64,000 nt of DNA from Chloroflexota bacterium (GCA_016223085.1 JACRPS010000013.1:8978-72977), one strand, 5' to 3'; shown: positions 33,845-42,426, counted from the stretch's first letter. A program made the numbers and translations. The notes: generated by a model from the letters alone, not told the origin.

Positions 33845-33968
33845 AGGTGAAGGTGCGACCGCGCTGAACGGCGTGGCGCACAACGGGGGAAGTCCGGTGC
33901 AAGTCCGGCGCTGTCCCGCAACGGTAATCCCGGTATAACCGGGGAAGCCCGATTACCCGCCTTCACTT
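33845..33968 (+). ncRNA. Cobalamin (B12) riboswitch
   Basis: The element has the highly conserved core of this class: GTGCAAGTCCGGCGCTGTCC, then CCGCAACGGTAA (about 33916-33927), a variable hairpin CCCGGTATAACCGGGG, and AGCCCGATTACCCGCC. The outer stem P1 can form between GTGAAGG (33847-33853) and CCTTCAC (33960-33966). It precedes a BtuF-BtuC-BtuD importer, the standard target. Binding of adenosyl- or hydroxocobalamin should lower expression. Confidence 0.93.
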
Positions 33969-34030
33969 ACGACTCGAGTACCACCTTCGCGGACAAGGGG
34001 GCCGGTCATGACGTTTGTCTCGCCATCCTC

Positions 34031-34052
34031 CCCGCTTCCCGGCGGGTTTTTT
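34031..34052 (+). terminator. First terminator-like hairpin after the riboswitch
   Basis: CCCGC and GCGGG pair around TTCCCG, followed by six T. It is a good candidate for the riboswitch expression platform. Confidence 0.6.
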
Positions 34053-34070
34053 GTTCCACTCGGTCTGAAC

Positions 34071-34126
34071 AAGGGGCTTAAGCCCCTTGCTCAGGCGACC
34101 ATTTTCGCCGGGGCTGCGGGTTTTTT
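34071..34126 (+). promoter_or_regulatory. Perfect palindrome and second terminator-like element in the btuF leader
   Basis: AAGGGGCTTAAGCCCCTT (34071-34088) is a perfect 18-base dyad. Its right half AGCCCC can instead pair with GGGGCT (34110-34115), aided by GGCG/CGCC inside; GCGGG and six T then follow at 34116-34126. The two folds exclude each other. Confidence 0.5.
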
Positions 34127-34198
34127 GTTGGGAGGATCGCCCCGGTGCGGCAGGTGGCGCTTGTGGTTGCTCCATTACTCGCACCAGGAGGTTCTACC

Positions 34199-35380
34199 AT
34201 GAAACACCGTTTGCTCGTCTTTGTGTTCGCGCTGGCGCTGCTGCTGGCGCCGTCGCTGCTGGCTGCACAGGAGACCAATCTGACCGATGGCTGCGTGGAC
34301 AGCTACGACCCGGACGTGGATTACTTCCCGCAGAAAGTCACCATTACCAGCGCGACCGGCTTTAATGTCGAATATTTCAACAATTACAAACTTGTGACTG
34401 TCAGCACGCCCTGGCAGGGCGCGGAAGAACCGGTTCAGTACGTGCTGGTGCAGTGTGGCACGCCCGCGCCGGACAACGTGGATGTGCCCGTGATCGAAGT
34501 GCCGGTGCAGCGTTTTGTCAGCATGTCCACCACCTTTATCCCACACATCGTCACTCAGGGTTTGCTGGACCGGGTTGTGGCGGTAGATACCGTCGGCTAT
34601 ACCAGCAACGAAGCAGTGCTGGCGCGACATGAAGCGGGGGATTTGCCGGAAGTTGGCAGCGGCGGCAGTGGTACCGACCCCAACATCGAACTGCTGGTAG
34701 ACCTCGAACCTGATCTGGTGATGACGCAGAAGTTCAGCCCGGACGACAAGGGTTTTGCGCTGATCGAGCAGGCTGGCCTGCCGGTGGTGCTGAACGCCGA
34801 CTTCCTCGACACGTCGCCATTGGGACAGGCGGAATGGGGTAAGTTCATTGCGCTGTTCTTTAATACGGAAGCGGTGGCGGAAGAAACGTTTGCCGGCGTA
34901 AAAGCCCGCTACGAGGATTTGAAGGCACGGACTGCCAACGTGGACAACCGTCCCTCGGTATTTGCGAACACGCCGTTTGGCGATACGTGGTACATGCCCG
35001 GCGGCAAAAGCTATCTGGCGCAACTGCTGGCGGATGCGGGCGCCGATTACCTGTGGTCAGATGACGAGTCCACCGGCAGCCTGTTCCTCGACTTTGAGAC
35101 CGTGTTTGACCGCGCCGCCGAGGCGGACTTCTGGGTGAACGTGGTTCATACCAGCCTGGATAGTCTGATCGCCGCCGACGAACGGTTTGCCGATTTCGCT
35201 GCCGTGCAGGCAGGGAATGTTTATACCAACAATGCGCGGTCCAATGCCAATGGCAGCAGCGAGTATTATGAAACCGGCGTCGCCAATCCTGACGTGATCC
35301 TGGCCAATCTGGTCAAAATCTTCCATCCCGATCTGCTGCCCGAACACGACCTGTATTATTACAAGCAGCTAGGGGAATAG
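34199..35380 (+). CDS. btuF: Cobalamin-type ABC transporter substrate-binding protein
   Basis: The 393-residue protein has a cleaved signal peptide (LLVFVFALALLLAPSLLAAQ, no lipobox), then a two-lobed class III binding domain: VQRFVSMSTTFIPHIVTQGL, NIELLVDLEPDLVMTQ and a C-terminal LPEHDLYYY. This class binds vitamin B12 or iron chelates. The B12 riboswitch in its leader makes cobalamin or a corrinoid the likely ligand. Lack of a lipid anchor is unusual for a bacterium with one membrane, so it may be held by its permease or by a wall component. AGGAGG stands 8 bases before the ATG. Confidence 0.87.
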   Translation: MKHRLLVFVFALALLLAPSLLAAQETNLTDGCVDSYDPDVDYFPQKVTITSATGFNVEYFNNYKLVTVSTPWQGAEEPVQYVLVQCGTPAPDNVDVPVIEVPVQRFVSMSTTFIPHIVTQGLLDRVVAVDTVGYTSNEAVLARHEAGDLPEVGSGGSGTDPNIELLVDLEPDLVMTQKFSPDDKGFALIEQAGLPVVLNADFLDTSPLGQAEWGKFIALFFNTEAVAEETFAGVKARYEDLKARTANVDNRPSVFANTPFGDTWYMPGGKSYLAQLLADAGADYLWSDDESTGSLFLDFETVFDRAAEADFWVNVVHTSLDSLIAADERFADFAAVQAGNVYTNNARSNANGSSEYYETGVANPDVILANLVKIFHPDLLPEHDLYYYKQLGE

Positions 35381-35384
35381 AAGT

Positions 35385-35412
35385 GTAGGGACACGATATA
35401 TCGTGTCCCTAC
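35385..35412. repeat. GTAGGG-family palindrome, perfect copy, core GATATATC
   Basis: A perfect 28-base dyad between btuF and btuC, 4 bases after the btuF stop. Confidence 0.9.
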
Positions 35413-35430
35413 ACAGTAAGACAAATCACC

Positions 35431-36567
35431 ATGCAAAAAATCACCACACCCACCACGCCGAAAATCTATACCTCCGTAGGGGCACAGCATGCCGTGCCCC
35501 TACCGACCCAGACGGTTTACCCCCGCCTCGGCGTGCGCCGGCTGGCGCTTTTGGCTCTGCTGGCCGGGTTGGTCGCGGCCTTCCTGTTGAGTCTGGCGGT
35601 GGGGTCGGTGAATATCCCGCTGCGCGAAGTCGTCACGATTCTGACTGGCGGCGAAGCATCCCGTGCTTCGTGGGAAACCATCGTCCTGAATTTCCGTCTG
35701 CCGAAAGCGATCACGGCGGTGCTGGCGGGCGCGGCGCTGGCCGTCAGCGGCTTGCAGATGCAAACCCTGTTCCGTAACCCGTTAGCCGACCCTTACGTGC
35801 TGGGCATCAGTTCCGGTGCGAGCCTGGGCGCGGCGCTGGTGGTGCTGGCCGCCGGCACCACCGGCTCGCTGCTGCTGGCGGGCATTGGCCTGCCAGGGGA
35901 TTTTGGCCTGGCAGCGGCATCCAGCCTGGGCGCGGCGCTGGTGCTGGTGCTGGTGATGCTGGTCGCCCGCCGCGTGCAGAGCGTAGTGACGCTGCTCATC
36001 CTCGGCCTGATGTTCGGCTACGTCACCAGCGCGATTGTCAGCCTGCTGATTTATTTCAGCATCGCCAACCGCGTGCAGATTTACCTGTCGTGGACGTTTG
36101 GCAGCTTTGGCGGCGTCACCTGGGGACAGATGCAGGTGTTCGCGCCGGTCATCGTGATCGGCCTTGCCGCCGCGCTGCTGCTGGTGAAGCCGCTGAACGC
36201 GCTGCTGCTGGGCGAAACCTACGCCCGCAGCCTCGGCCTGAACGTGCGCCGCGCGCGGGTTTTTATCATCGCCAGCACGGCGCTGCTGGCCGGCGCGGTG
36301 ACGGCCTTCTGCGGCCCGGTCGGTTTTCTCGGTATCGCCGTGCCGCACGTTTGCCGCGCCATCTTCGGCACATCCGATCACCGCGCGCTGGTTCCGGCTT
36401 CGATTCTGATGGGTGGCATGGTGGCGCTGCTGACGGATTGGGTGGCGCAGGTGCCGGGCAGCCAGGTCACGCTGCCACTGAACGCCGTGACCGCGCTCCT
36501 CGGCGCGCCGGTCGTCATCTGGGTCATCCTGCGCCGCCGCGCGCTCCGTTCGGCAGTGGGGGCGTGA
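35431..36567 (+). CDS. btuC: Cobalamin-type ABC transporter permease (FecCD family)
   Basis: The 378-residue protein is a FecCD/BtuC permease with about ten helices and family segments NFRLPKAITAVLAGAALAVS, GLQMQTLFRNPLADPYVLGI, and the ATPase-coupling AVTAFCGPVGFLGIAVPH. The N-terminal 27 residues contain GAQHAVPLP, which is the translation of a palindromic repeat (35476-35503), so the first part is probably not ancestral; translation might instead begin near the GTT/GTG codons just before LGVRRLALL. It pairs with the ATPase encoded 1 base later. Confidence 0.87.
   Translation: MQKITTPTTPKIYTSVGAQHAVPLPTQTVYPRLGVRRLALLALLAGLVAAFLLSLAVGSVNIPLREVVTILTGGEASRASWETIVLNFRLPKAITAVLAGAALAVSGLQMQTLFRNPLADPYVLGISSGASLGAALVVLAAGTTGSLLLAGIGLPGDFGLAAASSLGAALVLVLVMLVARRVQSVVTLLILGLMFGYVTSAIVSLLIYFSIANRVQIYLSWTFGSFGGVTWGQMQVFAPVIVIGLAAALLLVKPLNALLLGETYARSLGLNVRRARVFIIASTALLAGAVTAFCGPVGFLGIAVPHVCRAIFGTSDHRALVPASILMGGMVALLTDWVAQVPGSQVTLPLNAVTALLGAPVVIWVILRRRALRSAVGA
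35476..35503. repeat. GTAGGG-family palindrome at the 5' end of btuC
   Basis: GTAGGGGCACAGCATGCCGTGCCCCTAC minus one mismatch; read in the btuC frame it gives GAQHAVPLP. Confidence 0.85.
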
Positions 36568-36568
36568 G

Positions 36569-37669
36569 ATGAGTTATCAGTCTTCAGTCTTCAGTCTTCA
36601 GTCATCTGAACTCAGTACTCAGTACTCAGTACTCAGCACTTTCAACTCGGAACTCGGAACTCAGTACTCAGTACTCAGTACTCAGTACTTGACGATTGGC
36701 TACCGCCACCCGCGCCGCCCGCCGCGTGTGGTCGTAGAAAACATCAACGTATCGCTTAAGCCAGGCGAACTGGTCTGCCTGATCGGCCCCAACGGCGCAG
36801 GCAAATCCACACTGATGCGGACGCTGGCCGGGATGCAGCCGCCGCTGTCCGGTTCGATTTCTATAATGGGCGACGACCTCGCGGTGCTCACCCCGCGCGA
36901 TCTGGCGCAGCGCCTCAGCATCGTGCTGACCGAGCGTGTGGACGTGGGTATTCTGCCCGCTTACGCGCTGGTGGCTCTGGGGCGTTATCCTTACACCGAT
37001 TGGACAGGCGCGCTGACATCCGACGATGAGGCGATTGTCCAGTGGGCGATTGAAGCCGTTGGCGCGTCCGATCTCGCCGCGCGCAGTGTGGACGAACTGA
37101 GCGATGGCGAGCGCCAGAAAATCCTGATCGCCCGCGCGCTGGCGCAGCAGCCGGACGTGGTGCTGCTGGACGAGCCGACGGCATTCCTTGATTTACCACG
37201 CCGCGCCGAAATGATGCAGTTGTTGCGCCGCCTCGCCCGCGACACATATCGTGCGATTCTGCTTTCGACGCACGATCTCGATCTGGCGCTGCGCAGCGCC
37301 GATCAAATCTGGCTGCTGCCGAAGGGCGGCCCGCTCCAGGCCGGCGCGCCGGAAGATTTGGTGTTGAGCGGCGCGTTTGAGGCCGCTTTCCGCAGCGAAG
37401 GTGTGACCTTCGACGCTTTTACCGGCGCGTTCCGCGTGGCGGCGCAGCCTGCCGGCGTGGTGGACGTGGTGGGGGAGGGGATTCCGGCGCTGTGGACGGT
37501 GCGCGCCCTTGAACGCGAGGGTTTCTGCCCGATTCGTAACGGCGCGGACGCACCCATTCGTATCACCGTCGTAGATAACCATCGCTGGCTGGTGACGAAC
37601 AACGGCAAAACCCGGGAATACACGTCGCTGTACGAGGTGGCGGCTTTCCTTCGTTCACACCTTCCGTAA
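36569..37669 (+). CDS. btuD: Cobalamin-type ABC transporter ATPase with repeat-encoded N-terminus
   Basis: The 366-residue protein is an ABC ATPase of the BtuD/FhuC group: Walker A GPNGAGKST (73-81), signature LSDGERQKILIARAL and Walker B VVLLDEPTAFLD. Two parts are unusual. Residues 1-40 are encoded by a 7-bp repeat array and read as a 7-residue cycle (TQYSVLS); the normal ATPase start would be near LTIGYR (41). After about residue 280 an additional domain of about 85 residues (VDVVGEGIPALWTVRALERE ... EYTSLYEVAAFL) follows, which I do not recognise. It drives uptake through BtuC. Confidence 0.88.
   Translation: MSYQSSVFSLQSSELSTQYSVLSTFNSELGTQYSVLSTQYLTIGYRHPRRPPRVVVENINVSLKPGELVCLIGPNGAGKSTLMRTLAGMQPPLSGSISIMGDDLAVLTPRDLAQRLSIVLTERVDVGILPAYALVALGRYPYTDWTGALTSDDEAIVQWAIEAVGASDLAARSVDELSDGERQKILIARALAQQPDVVLLDEPTAFLDLPRRAEMMQLLRRLARDTYRAILLSTHDLDLALRSADQIWLLPKGGPLQAGAPEDLVLSGAFEAAFRSEGVTFDAFTGAFRVAAQPAGVVDVVGEGIPALWTVRALEREGFCPIRNGADAPIRITVVDNHRWLVTNNGKTREYTSLYEVAAFLRSHLP
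36572..36690. repeat. Long 7-bp repeat array inside the btuD N-terminus
   Basis: About sixteen units, first AGTTATC and AGTCTTC (three copies), then CAGTACT-type units in two runs separated by a slightly worn middle (CAACTCGGAACTCGG). Three units make seven codons, so the array stays open in all three frames of this strand for long stretches. Confidence 0.85.
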
Positions 37670-38248
37670 ATCTCCCAAACCATTATTGCGGCTTTTCCGG
37701 TGCGAAAATGTCCGACTCAATCCGGCCTGTCTGCCTGAACGCGGCGGGTTCGAGCCAGCTTAGGTCTTCCCGCCGCAACCGGCAGCCGGGCGGTTTTAGC
37801 CTCTGGCTGCGGTGCTCCCCCTTTCTCCGTTGACGGGGAAAGGGCGTTGCGGGGAAAGGGGTTAACCCTGTCCAAGTGGACAGGCCAAATCTCCGCCGTT
37901 GGACTGGCTTTTTCGCCGCGCTTTTGTGTTACAATAGCTCCTGTACCCGCACAAGCGGTTTGTTTGAGTTTTGTGCATGTCCGAAACAGGGGGCTTGCCT
38001 TTTTTCTCCTGACCTGCTATGATCTCTTATGGCCTCTCATTGCACTGGCCGTAGTGTGTTGTCTCTAAGAACCGGATAAACCGCGCTTAATCGGGAACAG
38101 CATGAAAGGCTGGTGACATGTCGAACGCTTTCCTCAACCTACAAACCTGCTAACGCCCTAATCGTTTTCCGTTGTTTCAGTTCAGTTTTAGGGAAGCCAC
38201 CCTGCGTGAATGCAGGGTGTAGCTCTGGTTCGCCTGGAGGAGTAACTC
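37670..38248 (+). promoter_or_regulatory. 579-base gap: hairpins, promoter and leader of the ABC exporter operon
   Basis: No gene is seen. GCGGCGGG/CCCGCCGC (37741-37776) can end the btu operon. A GC-rich element near 37818-37860 resembles the one at 22139. CCTGTCC/GGACAGG (37867-37884) is a small hairpin. A good promoter is TTGCCT (37995-38000), 17 bases, TATGAT (38018-38023). The leader then holds the hairpin CACCCTGC/GCAGGGTG (38198-38219) and GGAGGAG before the TTG start. Confidence 0.55.
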
Positions 38249-40078
38249 TTGAACTCCAACCCACCCGCGCAGTCTTATAACTACGACCTCAAGCAGACAT
38301 TGGCGGAAAGACGGCTGGTCGGCTTCTGGCGCATGTTAACCGGCTTTCGCCTGCTTTACGTCGGCGCAGTCGCGTTTCTGGGCGCGTCGGCGCTGTTTGG
38401 CATGGCCTCGTTTTTCCTCATCCGCTACTTCGTGGACGAGGCGCTGCAAAAGCCCGACCTGCACAACGTCCTGCCCGTCGTGGCGCTCGGCTTTGTCGGC
38501 CTGGCGCTGCTGCAAGGGACGTTCAGCTTTCTCAGTGGCCGCCTGACGGCGCAGACCGCCGAAGGCATCGCCCTGCGCCTGCGCAACTATATGTTCGACC
38601 ATATCCAGCACCTCACGTTCGCCTACCACGACAAGATGCAGACCGGCGAACTGATTCAACGCTGCACGTCGGACGTGGACACGATGCGGCGCTTCTTCTC
38701 GGAGCAGGCCATCGGCGTCGGGCGTATCGCCATCCTGTTTACGGTCAACTTCGCGGCGCTGCTGACGCTGCACGTTGGCCTGGCGCTGCTCTCGGTCATC
38801 GTGATTCCGCCGATTGTGATCGCATCACTGTACTTCTTCCGCCGTGTGTCGAAGGCGTGGGAAGCCTACCAGGAACAGGATGCGAAACTCTCGACCACGC
38901 TGCAGGAGAACCTTAGCGGCGTGCGCGTGGTAAAAGCCTTCGCGCGGCAGGATTACGAACGGAACAAGTTCGAGGGTGACAACGCCGAGAAGTTCCAGCG
39001 CGGCAAACGCTTTATGATGATGCATTCCGGCTTCTGGCCGATCACGGACATCATCTGCGGCGCGCAGATCATCGGTGGCTACTTCGTCGCGGCGCTGCTG
39101 GTGATGGATGGCACGATCACGGTTGGCACGTACCTGGCCTATGCCGGCCTGCTGATGAACATCATCAATCCCATCCGCAACCTGGGGCGTTTGATCGTGC
39201 AGATGTCCACTGGCATGGTGTCGTTCGACCGCGTGAGCGAGATCATCCGGCAGGAGCGCGAACCGCTGACCGAAGGCGTGGTGCAGCCGACCGGCAGCCT
39301 GCGCGGCGAAGTGGTGTTTGAGAACGTGACGTTTGAGTACGAACCGGACACGCCAGTGCTGAAGGACATCAGCTTCCGCGTCGAGCCGGGGCAGACGGTC
39401 GCGCTGCTGGGTTCGACCGGCTCCGGCAAAACGTCGGTTGTCAGTCTGCTGCCGCGCTTCTACGACTATAAGGACGGCAGCATCAGGATTGACGGCGTGG
39501 AACTGCGCGACTATCCGCGCCAGTACCTGCGCCGCCAGATCGGCATCGTGGAGCAGGAACCGTTCCTGTTCTCGCGCACCATCCGCGAAAACATCACTTA
39601 CGGCGTTGGGCGTGAAGTCTCCGACGACGAAGTGATCGCGGCGGCGCGGGCGGCGGCGGTTCATGATGTGATTATGACCTTCCCGGATGGTTACAACACG
39701 CTGGTTGGCGAACGTGGCGTGACGCTCTCCGGCGGCCAGAAACAGCGCGTCGTGCTGGCGCGCACGCTCCTGAAGGACCCGCGCATCCTGATTCTGGACG
39801 ACGCCACCTCGTCGGTGGACGCCGAGACGGAAGACTCGATCCGCGGCGCGCTGCTCCGGCTGATGCAGGGCCGCACGTCGTTTGTGATCGCCCACCGCAT
39901 CCAGACCGTGATGCACGCCGATCTGATTCTGGTCTTTGACAAGGGGCACATCATCCAGCGCGGCACGCACGCCGAACTGCTGGCGCAGGGTGGCATGTAC
40001 CGCCGGGTTTACGAATTGCAATCGCGCATTGAAGACGAACTGGAAAAGGAGATCGCCAGTGTCGGACTTCCACTATGA
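38249..40078 (+). CDS. ABC exporter subunit 1 (half-transporter, degenerate ATPase site)
   Basis: The 609-residue protein has an N-terminal six-helix exporter domain and a C-terminal ATPase domain: Walker A GSTGSGKTS (about 388-396), signature LSGGQKQR (about 492) and Walker B ILILDDATSSVD (about 514). The catalytic Glu after Walker B is Asp here, as in the inactive-site subunit of heterodimeric exporters such as BmrCD or TM287/288. It starts with TTG, set by GGAGGAG 8 bases upstream. The last 20 bases overlap the second subunit gene. Together they probably export a drug, lipid or peptide. Confidence 0.9.
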   Translation: MNSNPPAQSYNYDLKQTLAERRLVGFWRMLTGFRLLYVGAVAFLGASALFGMASFFLIRYFVDEALQKPDLHNVLPVVALGFVGLALLQGTFSFLSGRLTAQTAEGIALRLRNYMFDHIQHLTFAYHDKMQTGELIQRCTSDVDTMRRFFSEQAIGVGRIAILFTVNFAALLTLHVGLALLSVIVIPPIVIASLYFFRRVSKAWEAYQEQDAKLSTTLQENLSGVRVVKAFARQDYERNKFEGDNAEKFQRGKRFMMMHSGFWPITDIICGAQIIGGYFVAALLVMDGTITVGTYLAYAGLLMNIINPIRNLGRLIVQMSTGMVSFDRVSEIIRQEREPLTEGVVQPTGSLRGEVVFENVTFEYEPDTPVLKDISFRVEPGQTVALLGSTGSGKTSVVSLLPRFYDYKDGSIRIDGVELRDYPRQYLRRQIGIVEQEPFLFSRTIRENITYGVGREVSDDEVIAAARAAAVHDVIMTFPDGYNTLVGERGVTLSGGQKQRVVLARTLLKDPRILILDDATSSVDAETEDSIRGALLRLMQGRTSFVIAHRIQTVMHADLILVFDKGHIIQRGTHAELLAQGGMYRRVYELQSRIEDELEKEIASVGLPL

Positions 40079-41924
40079 GGAAGAAGACTTTCAGGGCAAG
40101 TTTGACGGCGGCACGTTTGTCCGCATCCTGCAGCAGGTGAAGCCGTACTGGCGGCGCGTGCTGTTCTTTGTGATCGCGGTCGGTATCGTCTCGCTGCTGG
40201 ATGGGGTCTTCACCTACCTGAACAAACTCATCATTGATGAAGGCATCCTGGCGAATAACCAGGCGCGCCTGCTGGAAATCATGGGCTATTACGGCGCTCT
40301 GATTCTGGTGCAGGCGGTGATGGTGTTTGCCTTCATCTACCTGTGCGGCATCCTCGGCCAGCGGGTGATGTACGACCTGCGCAAGAAGGTGTTTAACCAC
40401 CTGCAATCGCTGTCGTTCTCGTACTTCGACCGCACACCGGTGGGCTGGATTATGTCGCGCGTCACATCGGATACCGAACGGATGGCGGAACTGGTGACGT
40501 GGAATCTGCTGGACATCGCCTGGTCGGTCATCAACATCGGCGTGGCGCTGTTCTTCATGGCAACGATTCACTGGCAGCTGACGTTGATCGTGCTGGTGCT
40601 GATTCCGGTGCTGTTTGTGGTGGCGGTGTGGTTCAAGACCAAGATTCTGGTGGAGTTCCGCCAGGTTCGGAAGCTGAACTCGAAGATCACCGGTACATAC
40701 AACGAGAACATCACCGGCGTGCGCGTGGTTAAGGCGCTCAACCGCGAGAAGGAGAATCTCAAGGAATTTGACGGCCTGACCAGCAGCATGTACCGTTCGG
40801 CGTACCGCGCGGCGTGGCTGTCGGCACTGTTCCTGCCGGTGGTGCAACTGCTCACGGCGCTGGCAGTCGGCGCAGTGGTCTGGTACGGCGGCTTGCAGAT
40901 CGAACTCGGCGGCCTGAGCATCGGCAGTATCCAGGCGTTTATCGCCTACATCACCTTCATGATGTGGCCGGTGCAGGAAATGGCGCGCGTTTATGCCGAA
41001 ATGCAGCAGGCCATCGCGTCGGCGGAACGGTTCTTCTCTCTGCTGGACTCGAAGCCGGACGTGGTGGACAAACCCGGCGCGATCAGCGCCCCGTCCATGC
41101 GCGGCGACATCGAGTTTGAGAACGTGACATTCTACTACCAGCCGGAAAAGCCGGTGCTGACGAACTTCAGCCTGAAGGTGAAAGCCGGCGAAACCATCGC
41201 GCTGGTCGGCCCGACCGGCGGCGGCAAGAGCACCATCGTCAATCTGGTCAGCCGCTTCTACGAGCCGAAAGAGGGTGTGATTCGCATCAACGGGCGCGAT
41301 TACACCGAGTATACGATGAGCGCCATCCAGTCGCGCCTGGGCGTGGTGCTGCAAACGCCGCACCTGTTCAGCGGCACAGTCCGCGAGAACATCCGCTATG
41401 GCCGCCTGGATGCGACCGATGCCGAGATCGAAGAAGCGGCGAAGCTGGCGGGCGCGCACGACTTCATCCTGGCGTTAGAGAAGGGCTACGATGAAGCGGT
41501 CGGTGAGGGTGGTGTGCTGCTTTCCGTCGGCCAGAAGCAGTTGGTCAGCCTGGCGCGGGCGATACTGGCGCAGCCGGACATTTTCATCATGGACGAGGCC
41601 ACGTCGTCGGTGGACACGCTGACCGAGGCGCTGATTCAGCAGGGGATGGAGAATGTGATGAAGAACAGCACCAGCTTCGTGATCGCGCACCGGCTTTCGA
41701 CCATTCGTCGCGCCGACCGCATCCTGGTGATCGAAAACGGCGGCATCAGCGAGATGGGCAGCCATGCCGAACTGATGCGCCATAAGGGTCACTACTACAA
41801 CCTGTATATGACCCAGTTCCGCCACGACCTGGAAGCGAAGTATGACCCCTTCGCCAACGGTAAAAACGGGACGAACGGCCATAGCTCCAATGGCGCGAAG
41901 AAGCCGGAGGAACAGGTGGCGTAA
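40059..41924 (+). CDS. ABC exporter subunit 2 (half-transporter, catalytic ATPase site)
   Basis: The 621-residue protein has the same helix-ATPase layout as its neighbour. Walker A is GPTGGGKST (about 384), Walker B IFIMDEATSSVD keeps the catalytic Glu, but the signature is LSVGQKQL instead of LSGGQ. This is the expected complement of subunit 1: one good site (its own Walker motifs with LSGGQ of subunit 1) and one dead site. The C-terminus ends in an Asn/Gly-rich tail (NGKNGTNGHSSNGAKK). The start is GTG 40059 with GGAG 7 bases upstream; the open frame further up lies inside subunit 1. Confidence 0.9.
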   Translation: MSDFHYEEEDFQGKFDGGTFVRILQQVKPYWRRVLFFVIAVGIVSLLDGVFTYLNKLIIDEGILANNQARLLEIMGYYGALILVQAVMVFAFIYLCGILGQRVMYDLRKKVFNHLQSLSFSYFDRTPVGWIMSRVTSDTERMAELVTWNLLDIAWSVINIGVALFFMATIHWQLTLIVLVLIPVLFVVAVWFKTKILVEFRQVRKLNSKITGTYNENITGVRVVKALNREKENLKEFDGLTSSMYRSAYRAAWLSALFLPVVQLLTALAVGAVVWYGGLQIELGGLSIGSIQAFIAYITFMMWPVQEMARVYAEMQQAIASAERFFSLLDSKPDVVDKPGAISAPSMRGDIEFENVTFYYQPEKPVLTNFSLKVKAGETIALVGPTGGGKSTIVNLVSRFYEPKEGVIRINGRDYTEYTMSAIQSRLGVVLQTPHLFSGTVRENIRYGRLDATDAEIEEAAKLAGAHDFILALEKGYDEAVGEGGVLLSVGQKQLVSLARAILAQPDIFIMDEATSSVDTLTEALIQQGMENVMKNSTSFVIAHRLSTIRRADRILVIENGGISEMGSHAELMRHKGHYYNLYMTQFRHDLEAKYDPFANGKNGTNGHSSNGAKKPEEQVA

Positions 41925-41927
41925 TCC

Positions 41928-41952
41928 GTAGGGACACGGCATTGCCGTGTCT
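41928..41952. repeat. GTAGGG-family palindrome, core GGCATTGCC
   Basis: GTAGGGACACGGCATTGCCGTGTCTGC, worn at the right end, just after the exporter stop. Confidence 0.7.
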
Positions 41953-41973
41953 GCCTGTCTAATGGTGTGAATC

Positions 41974-42000
41974 GTAGGGGCGACCAACCTGGTCGCCTCA
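41974..42000. repeat. GTAGGG-family palindrome, core GACCAACCTGGTC
   Basis: GTAGGGGCGACCAACCTGGTCGCCTC, a truncated copy 22 bases after the previous one. Confidence 0.7.
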
Positions 42001-42006
42001 TATGTA

Positions 42007-42186
42007 TCAAGATAGAGTTTTCGGTTCGCGTCGCCGGACGCTGGAAGCCATCCGGCTAACCGACAAAAGCCACCTGGAAGGTGGCTGGCAAATAAAGCCC
42101 GCAATCGTCTGACGCACCCTTATGTGATTTGAATCGCTGCTTGCGACCAGCGCAACCATAAAACTCGTATCAATCAGTACGGTCAC
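42007..42186 (-). pseudogene. PIN-domain toxin, N-terminal remnant
   Basis: From a GTG at 42186 the frame reads TVLIDTSFMVALVASSDSNH then RVRQTIAGF, a typical PIN-domain first strand and helix with the conserved Asp. It then breaks off into unrelated sequence that contains a terminator-like hairpin (42064-42086) and has no further PIN acidic residues. The frame continues upstream of the GTG without an identifiable antitoxin. I read this as the decayed end of a toxin-antitoxin pair. Confidence 0.6.
42064..42086 (-). terminator. Hairpin with T tract inside the PIN remnant
   Basis: On the minus strand AGCCACCT TCC AGGTGGCT followed by TTTGTC; stem of 8 bp. Confidence 0.5.
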
Positions 42187-42356
42187 ATTTTGTCCGCCTG
42201 TATTTCGGATGAGTGAATTTTTCAACGTTTCACGGACAGTTGTAGAGAGATCGGTCTCATTTGTAAAGCCGTCAAGTAGGCCAATCATTCCAACCAATGG
42301 GTACCCGCCTCGCTAACCTCATCCGTTCCAGTTTTCTTTTCCCCCTTCAAAATAAA

Positions 42357-42380
42357 AGGGCGAGCCTGTGTGCTCGCCCT
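42357..42380 (-). terminator. Terminator of the CHRD gene
   Basis: AGGGCGAGC and GCTCGCCCT form a perfect 9-bp stem around six bases. On the minus strand the stem is followed by TTTATTTT, about 45 bases after the CHRD stop codon. Confidence 0.8.
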
Positions 42381-42426
42381 GCTTTGTAGCCAAACCGATA
42401 CGGTACTGCCGTATCACGATGTTCGT

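Noticed and set aside
36572-36690. CRISPR-like array
   Set aside because: The unit is 7 bases without spacers of unique sequence, so it is a simple tandem repeat.
39951-41459. 502-codon minus-strand frame opposite the ABC exporter subunits
   Set aside because: Shadow of the exporter genes, whose motifs are in the plus-strand frames.
42187-42297. Antitoxin gene upstream of the PIN remnant
   Set aside because: The frame is continuous with the PIN remnant and has no stop/start overlap or recognisable antitoxin pattern.
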